Positions 7,397-15,704 of a stretch of 41,603 bases of DNA are shown here, in pieces. This DNA is from Bradyrhizobium sp. dw_411 (lineage in GTDB: Bacteria > Pseudomonadota > Alphaproteobacteria > Rhizobiales > Xanthobacteraceae). Below the pieces are notes generated by a model. The model saw nothing but the letters and a program-made list of their open reading frames with translations, was not told the origin of the DNA and did not search any database. The stretch covers positions 1 to 41,603 of the forward strand of contig NZ_JAAVUY010000033.1 in assembly GCF_018449695.1 (NCBI RefSeq), in the 5' to 3' direction. Positions within the stretch are counted from its first letter, which is position 1, and each line of letters begins with the position of its first letter. The position numbers and the translations under genes were made by a program.

Positions 7397-8032
7397 ATGA
7401 ACGTCGTAACGACCAGAGGGACGACCAAGACTTCGAATAAGACCTCGAAGACGATGTCGCTTCCCAATATCCTGACCTACGCCCGGATCGCCGCGATCCC
7501 GGTGGTGGTTGGCTGCGTCTATGCGGAGTCCATTATGGAGGGGCCGCTATGGCTGCGCTGGGTCGCGCTGGCGGTATTCATTGCCGCCGGGATCACCGAC
7601 TATCTCGATGGCTATTATGCGCGAATCTGGGATCAGCATTCGGCGTTCGGACGGATGCTGGATCCGATCGCCGATAAGCTACTGGTCGCCTCCTGCCTGT
7701 TGATTCTGGCGGCAGACAACAGCATCCATGGCTGGACGCTGTGGGCGGCGATCGTGATCCTGTGCCGCGAAATCCTGGTGTCGGGACTGCGCGAATATCT
7801 CGCAGCACTGCGGGTCAGCGTCCCCGTCACCAGGCTCGCGAAATGGAAAACCACGATCCAACTGATCGCGATCGGGTTCCTGATCGCCGGTGAAGCCGGC
7901 GAGCAGATTTTGCCGCCGACCACGATGATCGGCATCGCGCTGCTGTGGACGTCGGCGATTTTCACGATCTACACCGGCTGGGATTATTTCCGCGCCGGCA
8001 TCCATCACCTCATCGAGGAGGATGAGGGATGA
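7397..8032 (+). CDS. pgsA: CDP-diacylglycerol-glycerol-3-phosphate 3-phosphatidyltransferase
   Basis: An integral inner-membrane enzyme of about 211 residues that makes phosphatidylglycerol phosphate, committing CDP-diacylglycerol to phosphatidylglycerol and cardiolipin. The CDP-alcohol phosphotransferase signature DGxxARx8GxxxDxxxD is complete: DGYYAR, eight residues, then GRMLDPIAD. Several hydrophobic helices follow. The start is uncertain: the ATG at 7397 gives a 19-residue polar leader, while the ATG at 7454 (MSLPNILTYARI) begins where the family usually begins. The stop overlaps the moaD start by four bases (ATGA), so translation is probably coupled. It follows uvrC, a common alphaproteobacterial arrangement. 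Confidence 0.92.
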   Translation: MNVVTTRGTTKTSNKTSKTMSLPNILTYARIAAIPVVVGCVYAESIMEGPLWLRWVALAVFIAAGITDYLDGYYARIWDQHSAFGRMLDPIADKLLVASCLLILAADNSIHGWTLWAAIVILCREILVSGLREYLAALRVSVPVTRLAKWKTTIQLIAIGFLIAGEAGEQILPPTTMIGIALLWTSAIFTIYTGWDYFRAGIHHLIEEDEG

Positions 8033-8280
8033 AGGTTAAGTATTTCGCCTGGGTGCGCGAACGGATCGGCAAGGCGGAAGAAACCATCGAACCGCCGGCC
8101 AGCGTGCGGACGGTCGAAGACCTGATCGGCTGGCTGGCGCGCCAGGGTGAAACCTATGCTCACGCCTTCGAGACGCCGCGGGTGATCCGGGCCGCGATCG
8201 ACCACGCCCATGTCAAATCGGACACCGTGATAACCGGCGCCCGCGAGATTGCTTTCTTCCCGCCGATGACCGGCGGCTGA
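8029..8280 (+). CDS. moaD: molybdopterin synthase sulfur carrier subunit MoaD
   Basis: 83 residues with the ubiquitin-like beta-grasp fold and the essential C-terminal Gly-Gly (FFPPMTGG). The terminal glycine is adenylated and turned into a thiocarboxylate that supplies sulfur to MoaE for the dithiolene of molybdenum cofactor. It overlaps pgsA by four bases and is followed after 8 bases by moaE, so both synthase subunits come from one transcript. No other moa gene is in the window. Confidence 0.94.
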   Translation: MKVKYFAWVRERIGKAEETIEPPASVRTVEDLIGWLARQGETYAHAFETPRVIRAAIDHAHVKSDTVITGAREIAFFPPMTGG

Positions 8281-8288
8281 AGCCGGCC

Positions 8289-8756
8289 ATGGCGATCCCT
8301 GTCACCATCCGTATCCAGGAAGCCGATTTCGACGTCGCGCGGGAAATAGCCGCGCTGACAAAAGGCCGCACCGACATCGGCGCGGTCGTGAGTTTCAGCG
8401 GCATTTGCCGGGGCAGCGAAGGCGATGAAGCGATCGCGGCGCTGACGCTGGAACATTATCCTGGTATGGCGGAAGCTGAAATCACCCGGCATGCGCAAAC
8501 CGCGCTGTCGCGCTGGCCGTTAACCGGGCTCACCGTCATTCACCGCGTCGGCCGCATCACCCCCGGCGAAAATATCGTGCTGGTAGTGACCGCATCGGCG
8601 CACCGGCAGGCGGCGTTCGAGGCCGCGGAGTTCCTGATGGATTATCTCAAGGCCAATGCGCCGTTCTGGAAGCGCGAGGAAAGCGCCGGCGGCACGAGCT
8701 GGATCGACGCCCGCGAGCACGACGACCAAGCCGCCGCGCGCTGGACCAAATCCTGA
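8289..8756 (+). CDS. moaE: molybdopterin synthase catalytic subunit MoaE
   Basis: 155 residues. MoaE converts cyclic pyranopterin monophosphate to molybdopterin using sulfur from MoaD. Family features: DIGAVVSFSGICRG near the N-terminus, LEHYPGMAE, VIHRVGRITPGE and the conserved lysine-bearing LKANAPFWKREE. Its last stop base is the first base of the prmB start codon, so translation of the two is likely coupled. Confidence 0.94.
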   Translation: MAIPVTIRIQEADFDVAREIAALTKGRTDIGAVVSFSGICRGSEGDEAIAALTLEHYPGMAEAEITRHAQTALSRWPLTGLTVIHRVGRITPGENIVLVVTASAHRQAAFEAAEFLMDYLKANAPFWKREESAGGTSWIDAREHDDQAAARWTKS

Positions 8757-9718
8757 TGGCTAAACGCGCTAAACCGGCGGCCAAACGCGGCCGCACCGTG
8801 CCCAAAGCCGCGAAGGTCGCGCCCGGCGAATTGCACACACTGCTCGATTTCGTGCGTTACGCCGTGAGCCGCTTCATCGAGGCCAAACTGGTATTTGCCC
8901 ACGGCACCACCGACCCGGTCGCCGAGGCGGCCTTTCTGGTGTGCGAAACCCTGCATCTTCATCCCGACCAGTTCGAGATGTTTGCGACCACGCGGGTCAC
9001 CGCCGCCGAAGCCAAACAGATTCTCGACGTGATCGCGCGCCGCGTCACGACTCGCAAACCCGCCGCCTATCTGGTCAACAAAATCTACATGCGCGGCCTG
9101 CCCTTTTATGTCGATGAGCGCGTCATCGTGCCGCGCTCCTTTATCGGCGAGTTACTGGACTCTCATTTCGGCGCGAGCGACGCGGACAATAATTCGCTGA
9201 TCGACGATCCCGGTTCGGTGCAAAACGTGCTCGATCTCTGCACCGGCTCGGGCTGCCTGGCCATTCTCGCTGCGCACGCGTTCCCGCAGGCGCAGATCGA
9301 CGCCGTGGATATTTCCCGGGATGCGCTCGATGTCGCCGTGCGCAACGTCACGGATTATGGGCTCGAGGACCGGGTGAGGTTGCATCGCGGCGATCTGTTC
9401 AAACCGCTCGGCGACAGTCGCTACGACCTGATCATTTCCAATCCGCCCTATGTCGATGCGCAGGGGATGGCGGACCTGCCGCGCGAATGCCGCGCCGAGC
9501 CGAAGCTCGCCTTCGACGGCGGTGCCGACGGAATAGACATCGTCCGGCGCATCCTGGAACAGGCAAAGTCGCATTTGACGCCGCAGGGTGGGCTGTTATG
9601 CGAAATCGGCCGCTGCCGACCCGCGCTCGAGGCGGCCTATCCGCAGGCCGATTTTCTCTGGCTCGAGACCGAGGACTCCGATGGCGAAGTGTTCTGGATC
9701 GGCGCCGACGGTCTGTGA
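8756..9718 (+). CDS. prmB: ribosomal protein L3 glutamine N5-methyltransferase PrmB
   Basis: 320 residues. A SAM-dependent methyltransferase that modifies a glutamine of ribosomal protein L3 during 50S assembly. SAM motif I is VLDLCTGSGCLAILAA and the glutamine-methyltransferase motif is ISNPPYVD. The first 15 residues are strongly basic. I prefer PrmB over the release-factor enzyme PrmC because of the total length, the N-terminal domain (YAVSRFIEAKLVFAHGT) and NPPYVD in place of NPPYI. It is the last gene of the pgsA-moaD-moaE-prmB run. Confidence 0.9.
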   Translation: MAKRAKPAAKRGRTVPKAAKVAPGELHTLLDFVRYAVSRFIEAKLVFAHGTTDPVAEAAFLVCETLHLHPDQFEMFATTRVTAAEAKQILDVIARRVTTRKPAAYLVNKIYMRGLPFYVDERVIVPRSFIGELLDSHFGASDADNNSLIDDPGSVQNVLDLCTGSGCLAILAAHAFPQAQIDAVDISRDALDVAVRNVTDYGLEDRVRLHRGDLFKPLGDSRYDLIISNPPYVDAQGMADLPRECRAEPKLAFDGGADGIDIVRRILEQAKSHLTPQGGLLCEIGRCRPALEAAYPQADFLWLETEDSDGEVFWIGADGL

Positions 9719-9857
9719 GGCGGCGCGCCCTCGCCCGCCGGTCCTCAAACTGCCTGATTGATCTGAAATATTGCGGCCTCTTGTCGGTTTCCGTCGCGCA
9801 GTGAAGCTGCTACCTTCCCGCGAAACCCGCCACGTCCTAAAACTTGAAGAGGCCCCC

Positions 9858-11204
9858 ATGCTGGACAAGAGCCCGACCCCCGCCGCCGTCAATGTGCCCA
9901 ACGATTTGGCCGCGCATTGGATGCCGTTTACCGCCAACCGGGCCTTCAAGAAGGCGCCCAGGCTGCTGGCCGGCGCGAAGGGCATGCATTATTTTACCGT
10001 CGATGGCCGCAAGATCATCGATGCGGCGTCCGGCATGTGGTGCACCAATGCCGGCCATGGCCGCACCCAGATTTCGTCGGCGATCGCCAAGCAGGCCGAA
10101 GCGCTGGACTACGCGCCGCCATTTCAGTTTGGCATTCCGCAGGCCTTCGAGCTTGCCAGCCGGATCGCCGATCTCGCCCCCGCCGGGCTCGACCATGTCT
10201 TCTTCTGCAACTCCGGATCGGAGGCCGCCGACACCGCGCTGAAGATCGCGCTGGCCTATCATCAGATCCAGGGCCAGGGCACCCGCACGCGGCTGATCGG
10301 CCGCGAGCGCGGCTATCACGGCGTCGGCTTCGGCGGGACTTCCGTGGGCGGCATCGTCAATAACCGCAAGATGTTCGGCACGCTGCTGGCTGGCGTCGAT
10401 CACCTGCCCCACACCTATGACCGCGACAAGCAGGCGTTCTCCAAGGGCGAGCCGGAATATGGCGCGCATTTCGCCGACGAGCTGGAGCGTCTGGTCAACC
10501 TGCATGGCGCCTCCACCATCGCGGCCGTGATCGTCGAGCCGATGGCCGGATCGACCGGCGTGCTGCCGGCGCCGAAGGGCTATCTCAAGCGGCTGCGCGA
10601 GATCACCCAGAAGCACGGCATTCTGCTGATTTTCGACGAGGTCATCACCGGCTATGGCCGGCTCGGTTATGCCTTTGCCGCGGAGCGCTACGGCGTGCTG
10701 CCGGACATGATCACCTTCGCCAAGGGCATCACCAATGGCGCGGCCCCGATGGGCGGCGTGATCGTGCGCGACACCATCCATGACGCTTTCATGAGCGGCC
10801 CGGAACATGTTGTCGAACTGACCCACGGCTATACCTATTCGGCGCATCCGTTGGCCTGCGCCGCGGGCCTCGCTACCCTCGACATCTACCGCGACGAAAA
10901 GCTGTTCGAACGGGCGCTAGCGCTTGAGCCCAAATTCGCCGACGCCGTGATGTCGCTGAAGGGCGAGCCCAACGTGGTCGACATCCGCACCGTCGGACTG
11001 ACGGCCGGCATCGACCTCGCCCCGCGCCCGGACCTGCCGGGCAAGCGCGGCTTCGATGGGCTGAACAGCGCGTTCCATGACAACGACCTGATGGTGCGCG
11101 TCGCCGGGGATACCCTGGCGCTGACCCCGCCTTTGATCGTCAGCGAGGATGAGATCGGCGAGATCATCGAAAAGGTCGCCAAGGTGATCCGCGCGGTCGC
11201 CTGA
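9858..11204 (+). CDS. omega-amino acid:pyruvate aminotransferase (class III)
   Basis: 448 residues, a PLP enzyme of the beta-alanine:pyruvate transaminase group, which moves the amino group of omega-amino acids or amines to pyruvate. I see the N-terminal HWMPFTANRAFKKAP, the phosphate-binding CNSGSEAADTALK, the cofactor Asp in LLIFDEVITGYGR and the Schiff-base lysine in TFAKGITNGAAPMGG (Lys289). The ATG at 9858 has GAAGAGG about 6 bases upstream; the longer in-frame reading has no family match. It stands alone. Beta-alanine is the likely natural substrate, but class III members are promiscuous, so specificity is inference. Confidence 0.88.
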   Translation: MLDKSPTPAAVNVPNDLAAHWMPFTANRAFKKAPRLLAGAKGMHYFTVDGRKIIDAASGMWCTNAGHGRTQISSAIAKQAEALDYAPPFQFGIPQAFELASRIADLAPAGLDHVFFCNSGSEAADTALKIALAYHQIQGQGTRTRLIGRERGYHGVGFGGTSVGGIVNNRKMFGTLLAGVDHLPHTYDRDKQAFSKGEPEYGAHFADELERLVNLHGASTIAAVIVEPMAGSTGVLPAPKGYLKRLREITQKHGILLIFDEVITGYGRLGYAFAAERYGVLPDMITFAKGITNGAAPMGGVIVRDTIHDAFMSGPEHVVELTHGYTYSAHPLACAAGLATLDIYRDEKLFERALALEPKFADAVMSLKGEPNVVDIRTVGLTAGIDLAPRPDLPGKRGFDGLNSAFHDNDLMVRVAGDTLALTPPLIVSEDEIGEIIEKVAKVIRAVA

Positions 11205-11214
11205 CGCAGCTTCC

Positions 11215-11293
11215 CTGCCTCTCCCCGGCGTGGGGAGCGGCAGGCCCGCAGCCGGTTCCCGGCGGACGTAAAAAGAAGAACAATCGTCCGCCG
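11215..11293. repeat. two consecutive inverted repeats after the aminotransferase
   Basis: First hairpin: CTGCC/GGCAG around CTCCCC (11221-11226) and GGGGAG (11232-11237) with a 5-nt loop. Second: a perfect 9-bp stem CGGCGGACG (11260-11268) and CGTCCGCCG (11285-11293) with a 16-nt A-rich loop. Neither has a T tract, so they are either weak or Rho-assisted ends for the upstream transcript or repeat remnants. Confidence 0.55.
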
Positions 11294-11376
11294 AATCAGC
11301 GATGGTGCTAGCATCGGAGGCCATGCGCACCGGTTGCGATCGCGGGCACCGGTTCTGGAGGGGACGTCTGCGTTAA

Positions 11377-12888
11377 ATGATCCGCATTTCCACGATTTTC
11401 ATCGCCATTTGCATGGTGCTGGTCGCAGCATCCCTCGGCCTCGTGCTGTATTCCATGGCCGGCATCAGCGCCTCGGAATCCGCGATCGTCGCGCTCACCG
11501 CCCTGACTTTCCTGATCCTCTACAACGCCGTGTCGATGCGGCTGCGCGACCGTACTGACGTCGGCAGCCAGATCTCGGATTTGTCACGCGGCACCGCCGA
11601 CCTGGCGCGACAGGTCGCCGAATTCGGCCGCCGGCTCGCTGCGGTCGAAGGCCGGGTGGTGTCAGCCAATTCCGCCGGCGCGGACCGCATTCAGGCCGTG
11701 GTCGGCGAGATCAACGAACTCGGCACCCTGGTGAAGCAACTCGCCGCTTCCGTCGCCAGCCATGACGACATGCTGACTGCGAGCGTGGCGACGCTGGTGC
11801 CGGTGAACGGACCCAACAATGCCGCACCAAACCCCACGCAATCGCCGAGGAATGACGAATCGCCGAAGGGCTCGTCATCCGCAGCGGAACCCCCGGGCAT
11901 CACGGCCGCTCCGACGGCGCCGGCGGCCTCCGTCGAGAAGCTCGCCTCCCCCCGAAGCGAGGCGCAAATCCTTGCCGTGGTGAAAGCGGCGGTCGAGGAA
12001 AACCGGCTCGACATCTATCTGCAGCCGATGGTGACGTTGCCACAGCGCAAGGTGCGCTTCTACGAAGCGGTGACACGGCTGCGCGACGACAAGGACGAGA
12101 TTATTACCGCCGACCATTTTGTCGGGATCGCGGAAGCCGCCGGATTGATCGGGCGGATCGATCACATGGTGATGCTGCGATGCGTGCAGGTGCTGCGCCG
12201 GCTGATGGTGCGCAACAAGGATGTCGGCGTGTTCTGCAACGTTGCCGCGGCGACGCTCGGCAATCCCGCAACCTTCGCGCAATGCCTGGACTTCCTCGAA
12301 GCCAACCGCGCCCTGGCGTCGTCCTTCGTGCTCGAATTCAAGCAGGCGACGTTTCGCGCGCTCGGTCCGACCGAAACTGAACATCTCGCGGCACTGGCGC
12401 AGCGCGGCTATCGTTTCTCGATCGATCATGTCACGGATTTGCGGATCGAACCGCGCGAACTGGCCGACCGCGGCGTCCGCTTCATCAAGGTGCCCGCCAC
12501 GTTGTTGCTTGATCCCCGGCAAAGCTCGACCTCGGATATTCATCCCTCGGATCTCTCTGATCTGCTCGGCCGTTTCGGCATCGATCTGATTGCCGAGCGG
12601 ATCGAAGGCGAGCGCGCCGTGGTCGATCTGCTCGATTTTGACGTCCGATTTGGACAGGGATTTCTGTTCGCGCCGCCGCGGCCGTTGCGGCCCGAGGGCG
12701 CATCTGCTACCGGCGGTTCGTCTGCGAACAAGGCGCAAGAATCTAATGGCGCATCCAATGGCCTCTCGAATGGCGCATCCACCAGCCCGTCCAACGGACC
12801 CGGCAAGACCGAATCTCCGGCCGTCGAACCGCCGCGAACGGCGACCGGCAACGCCGCGCTTGCCCGGCGCGTCGGTGGCCCCGGCTGA
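11377..12888 (+). CDS. membrane-anchored protein with a degenerate EAL domain
   Basis: 503 residues. Two transmembrane helices (about 4-27 and 33-50) lead to a probable coiled coil (about 65-130), a Pro/Ser/Ala linker (145-190), an EAL domain (about 194-438) and a low-complexity tail rich in Ser-Asn-Gly. EAL domains normally hydrolyse cyclic di-GMP. Here the EAL triad is EAV (230-232). Asn288, Glu320, Lys371, Glu407 and Gln427 appear kept, but the DDFG metal loop reads IDHVTD, so the second Asp is His351, and IKID reads IKVP. It is more likely a c-di-GMP sensor or scaffold than an active phosphodiesterase. GGAGGGGA precedes the ATG. The HAD gene follows after 30 bases. Confidence 0.82.
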   Translation: MIRISTIFIAICMVLVAASLGLVLYSMAGISASESAIVALTALTFLILYNAVSMRLRDRTDVGSQISDLSRGTADLARQVAEFGRRLAAVEGRVVSANSAGADRIQAVVGEINELGTLVKQLAASVASHDDMLTASVATLVPVNGPNNAAPNPTQSPRNDESPKGSSSAAEPPGITAAPTAPAASVEKLASPRSEAQILAVVKAAVEENRLDIYLQPMVTLPQRKVRFYEAVTRLRDDKDEIITADHFVGIAEAAGLIGRIDHMVMLRCVQVLRRLMVRNKDVGVFCNVAAATLGNPATFAQCLDFLEANRALASSFVLEFKQATFRALGPTETEHLAALAQRGYRFSIDHVTDLRIEPRELADRGVRFIKVPATLLLDPRQSSTSDIHPSDLSDLLGRFGIDLIAERIEGERAVVDLLDFDVRFGQGFLFAPPRPLRPEGASATGGSSANKAQESNGASNGLSNGASTSPSNGPGKTESPAVEPPRTATGNAALARRVGGPG

Positions 12889-12918
12889 TCGCCGATCATG
12901 CCGGACTGAAGCCGCTTC

Positions 12919-13773
12919 ATGACAACATTGCGATTTGCCGAACGGCTGCGCGACCTTGTCGGCAACACCGATATCGTGCTCAGCGACATCTGGGGCGTGG
13001 TGCATAACGGGCTCGTTGCGTTTCCCGAAGCCTGCGAAGCGCTGCACATGTTTCGGGCGCAGGGTGGCACCGTCATCCTGATCACCAATGCGCCGCGCCC
13101 GGCGGATTCCGTGCAGCGGCAGTTGCGCAAGCTCGGCGTCGCGGACGACACCTACGACGCCATCGTCAGTTCGGGCGACCTGACCCGGCATTTCGTCGCC
13201 GGCCATCCCGGCCAGAAAGTGTTCTGGATCGGCCCGGAACGCGACAGTTCGATCCACCGCGGACTTGATGTCGTGCATTCAACGCTGGAACAGGCCGATT
13301 ACATCATCTGTACGGGGCTGTTCGACGACGAAACCGAATCCGCGGAAAACTACCGCGACATGCTGCTGCAGGCGCGCGAGCGCAAGCTCACACTGATCTG
13401 CGCCAATCCCGACATCGTGGTCGAACGCGGCGACCGGCTGATCTATTGCGCCGGTGCCGTCGCCGAACTCTATCGCGAACTCGGCGGCGAAGTGATCTTC
13501 TACGGCAAGCCGCACCGGCCGATCTATGAGCGCGCCATCGAACTCGCGACCGAGCGCCGCGGCCATGCAACACCGCTTGCGCGCGTTCTGGCGATCGGGG
13601 ATTCCGTGCGGACCGATCTCGCCGGCGCCCATAGCTTCGGGATCGATTGCCTGTTCGTGACCCGCGGTATCCACGCCGAGGACTTTGAGGGCATCGACCA
13701 ACTCGACCCCGCCTCGGTCAAGGAGTTGTTCGGCCATCCGCCCCGCGCGCTGACCCGGGAATTGCGCTGGTAA
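12919..13773 (+). CDS. HAD superfamily class IIA hydrolase (TIGR01459 type)
   Basis: 284 residues. The layout matches the NagD-like class IIA group: motif I at the N-terminus (LSDIWGVVHNG), a cap region, VIFYGKPHRPIYERA carrying the conserved lysine, and motif III/IV AIGDSVRTDLAGAHSFG. The nucleophile Asp23 is present, but the position two residues later, normally the acid/base Asp, is Trp25. As I recall, this DxWG form is characteristic of this family, so it is not a local defect, but it makes ordinary phosphatase activity doubtful. The substrate is unknown. It lies just downstream of the EAL gene and faces the CheY gene. Confidence 0.85.
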   Translation: MTTLRFAERLRDLVGNTDIVLSDIWGVVHNGLVAFPEACEALHMFRAQGGTVILITNAPRPADSVQRQLRKLGVADDTYDAIVSSGDLTRHFVAGHPGQKVFWIGPERDSSIHRGLDVVHSTLEQADYIICTGLFDDETESAENYRDMLLQARERKLTLICANPDIVVERGDRLIYCAGAVAELYRELGGEVIFYGKPHRPIYERAIELATERRGHATPLARVLAIGDSVRTDLAGAHSFGIDCLFVTRGIHAEDFEGIDQLDPASVKELFGHPPRALTRELRW

Positions 13774-13827
13774 TCGGTCGTTCCCCGGAACGCTGCGCCA
13801 CGTCCGGGACACGAGCGCGGGAGAGCG

Positions 13828-14223
13828 TTACGCGTTCGCCAGATCCGGAAACACTGCCTCGATCTTGGTCTTCAGCGTCGCGGCATTGAACGGCTTGACG
13901 ATGTAATTGTTCACGCCGGCCTTCTTGGCGGCGATCACGTTCTCGGTCTTGGATTCGGCCGTGATCATGATGAACGGCGTGGTCGCGAGATTGGGGTCGG
14001 CGCGCACTTCGCGGAGCAGGTCGTAGCCGGTCATCGGCTCCATGTTCCAGTCGGAGATTACCAGACCATATTTCTTGCCGCGCATCTTGTTCAGCGCCGC
14101 CGATCCGTCGCTGGCATCGTCGATGTTTTCGAAGCCAAGCTGCTTGAGCAGATTTCTGATGATGCGAATCATGGTGTTGTAGTCATCCACCACCAGAACC
14201 GACATCGACAAATCAACCGCCAT
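13828..14223 (-). CDS. single-domain CheY-like response regulator
   Basis: 131 residues, a receiver domain alone with no output domain. All phosphotransfer residues are present: acidic pair Asp13-Asp14 (VVDD), phospho-acceptor Asp58 (ISDWNM), Thr88 (MITAE) and Lys110 (VKPF). The KKAGVNNYIVKPF block and WNMEPMTGYDLL are typical of alphaproteobacterial CheY proteins. I chose the ATG at 14223, preceded by a G-run; the longer reading upstream is unrelated. No histidine kinase or chemotaxis gene is nearby, so its partner is unknown; a flagellar switch or a general stress or cell-cycle role are all possible. It is divergent from ribF across 255 bases with no other clear element. Confidence 0.9.
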   Translation of the reverse strand: MAVDLSMSVLVVDDYNTMIRIIRNLLKQLGFENIDDASDGSAALNKMRGKKYGLVISDWNMEPMTGYDLLREVRADPNLATTPFIMITAESKTENVIAAKKAGVNNYIVKPFNAATLKTKIEAVFPDLANA

Positions 14224-14478
14224 CTTGGACCCCCCGCACGACACACAACGCGCAAAATCATTAATTCGCCCGCAAGGGCGATACCCCTGCAGTCCGCCTG
14301 AATTACTACCATCAGCCGTTAAACAGCCCGTTAATCGGCCCCCCGGCAGGTGTGCCAAATCGGGCCCTGCTTGACTTCGCGGGCAGCCCCAAGTCAACGT
14401 CCGGCCACGGTCAGGTCGCGGTCGAAGCATGTCAAATCGCCGTCCCGCCCCACCCGACCCTGTTGAAGAACCGTTGAA

Positions 14479-15459
14479 ATGACGACTGATTTCCTTGTTA
14501 TCCGCGATACCACCCCCGCCACCGCAATCCCCAAGGGGACGGTCGTGGCGATGGGCAATTTCGACGGCGTCCATCTCGGCCACCGCGCCGTGATCGAGGC
14601 GGCCATTCAGATGGGGCGCGCGCATGGCCGCCCTGCGCTGGCGCTGACCTTCGAGCCCCATCCGCGCAGCTTTTTCAGCCCGAATACCCCCCAGTTCCGG
14701 CTTACAGACGAGGCCGGAAAATTGCGGCTATTGGCCGGAACGGGACTCGCGGGCGCCGTGGTGATGGCGTTCGACAAAAATCGCGCCGGGACCACCGCGC
14801 AACATTTCATTCACCATGATCTCATCGAGCGGCTCGGGATCAGCGGCATCGCCGTCGGCTATGACTTTCATTTCGGCAAAGGCCGCGTCGGCTCGCCGAG
14901 CCTCCTGGTCAGCGAAGCGCCCCGGCTCGGCATCGAGGTCGATGTGCAGGCGCATATCGACATTGCGGAGCGGCCAGTCTCCTCCAGCGCGATCCGCATG
15001 GCGCTCGCGGAGGGGCAGATCGAGGATGCCACCGCGATGCTGGGCGACCCCTGGTTCGTGAACGGCGAGGTGATCCACGGCGAGAAACGCGGCCGCGATC
15101 TCGGCTATCCCACCGCCAATATCCGCCTCGACAAGAATTGCGGGCTCAAGCACGGCATCTACGCGGTGCGGGTTGGCCGGGGTTCGGATCGTTTCGACGG
15201 CGTCGCCAGTTTCGGCCGCCGCCCGACCTTCGACAATGGCGCGCCTCTCCTTGAAGTCTTCCTGTTTGATTTCAAGGGCGATCTCTACGGCAACCGGCTG
15301 GATATCGCCTTCATCGGCTTCATTCGCGACGAATTGAAGTTCGACAATATCGATGCGCTGATCCGCCAGATGGGCGATGACAGCGCCCGCGCCCGCGCCA
15401 TGCTGGCCGCCGCGCCCGGCGCCTTCCCGAAATTGGGGAATATCGCCCCGCCGGCCTGA
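14479..15459 (+). CDS. ribF: bifunctional riboflavin kinase/FAD synthetase RibF
   Basis: 326 residues. The N-terminal half is the FMN adenylyltransferase domain with the nucleotidyltransferase signature GNFDGVHLGH and the later VGYDFHFGKGR and SSSAIR segments. The C-terminal half is riboflavin kinase with GEVIHGEKRGRDLGYPTANI and the late LEVFLFDF. Together they convert riboflavin to FMN and then FAD. No FMN riboswitch is evident upstream. It is followed 245 bases later by ileS, and ribF-ileS-lspA order is widespread in Proteobacteria. Confidence 0.95.
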   Translation: MTTDFLVIRDTTPATAIPKGTVVAMGNFDGVHLGHRAVIEAAIQMGRAHGRPALALTFEPHPRSFFSPNTPQFRLTDEAGKLRLLAGTGLAGAVVMAFDKNRAGTTAQHFIHHDLIERLGISGIAVGYDFHFGKGRVGSPSLLVSEAPRLGIEVDVQAHIDIAERPVSSSAIRMALAEGQIEDATAMLGDPWFVNGEVIHGEKRGRDLGYPTANIRLDKNCGLKHGIYAVRVGRGSDRFDGVASFGRRPTFDNGAPLLEVFLFDFKGDLYGNRLDIAFIGFIRDELKFDNIDALIRQMGDDSARARAMLAAAPGAFPKLGNIAPPA

Positions 15460-15704
15460 GGTTTAGGCCCCGCCAATGCGCCTCCGGAAGTCCCCTAAAC
15501 GGACCTCTTAACTGGCCTCTAACATGTCTCGGGGCTTTGCGATCCAGCCCCCGGCTGCTATGGAAGCAGCATGTTTGCACGGCGCACCATCAGCATTAGC
15601 GGCCCGGCTTCCGCCTGAGTTTCGGCTCAGCGCAAGACCGGGACCTCCCTAATTCATCCGCGATCGATCGCGTTCAGCGCCCCTTGAGCCAAACCAGAGA
15701 ATTC

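Noticed and set aside
11875..13278. 467-residue minus-strand frame opposite the EAL and HAD genes
   Set aside because: It crosses the boundary of two well-supported plus-strand genes and shows no domain; typical GC-driven shadow frame.
14319..14334. TTAA-N8-TTAA between the CheY-like gene and ribF as a CtrA site
   Set aside because: The spacing is eight bases, not the seven required by the consensus.
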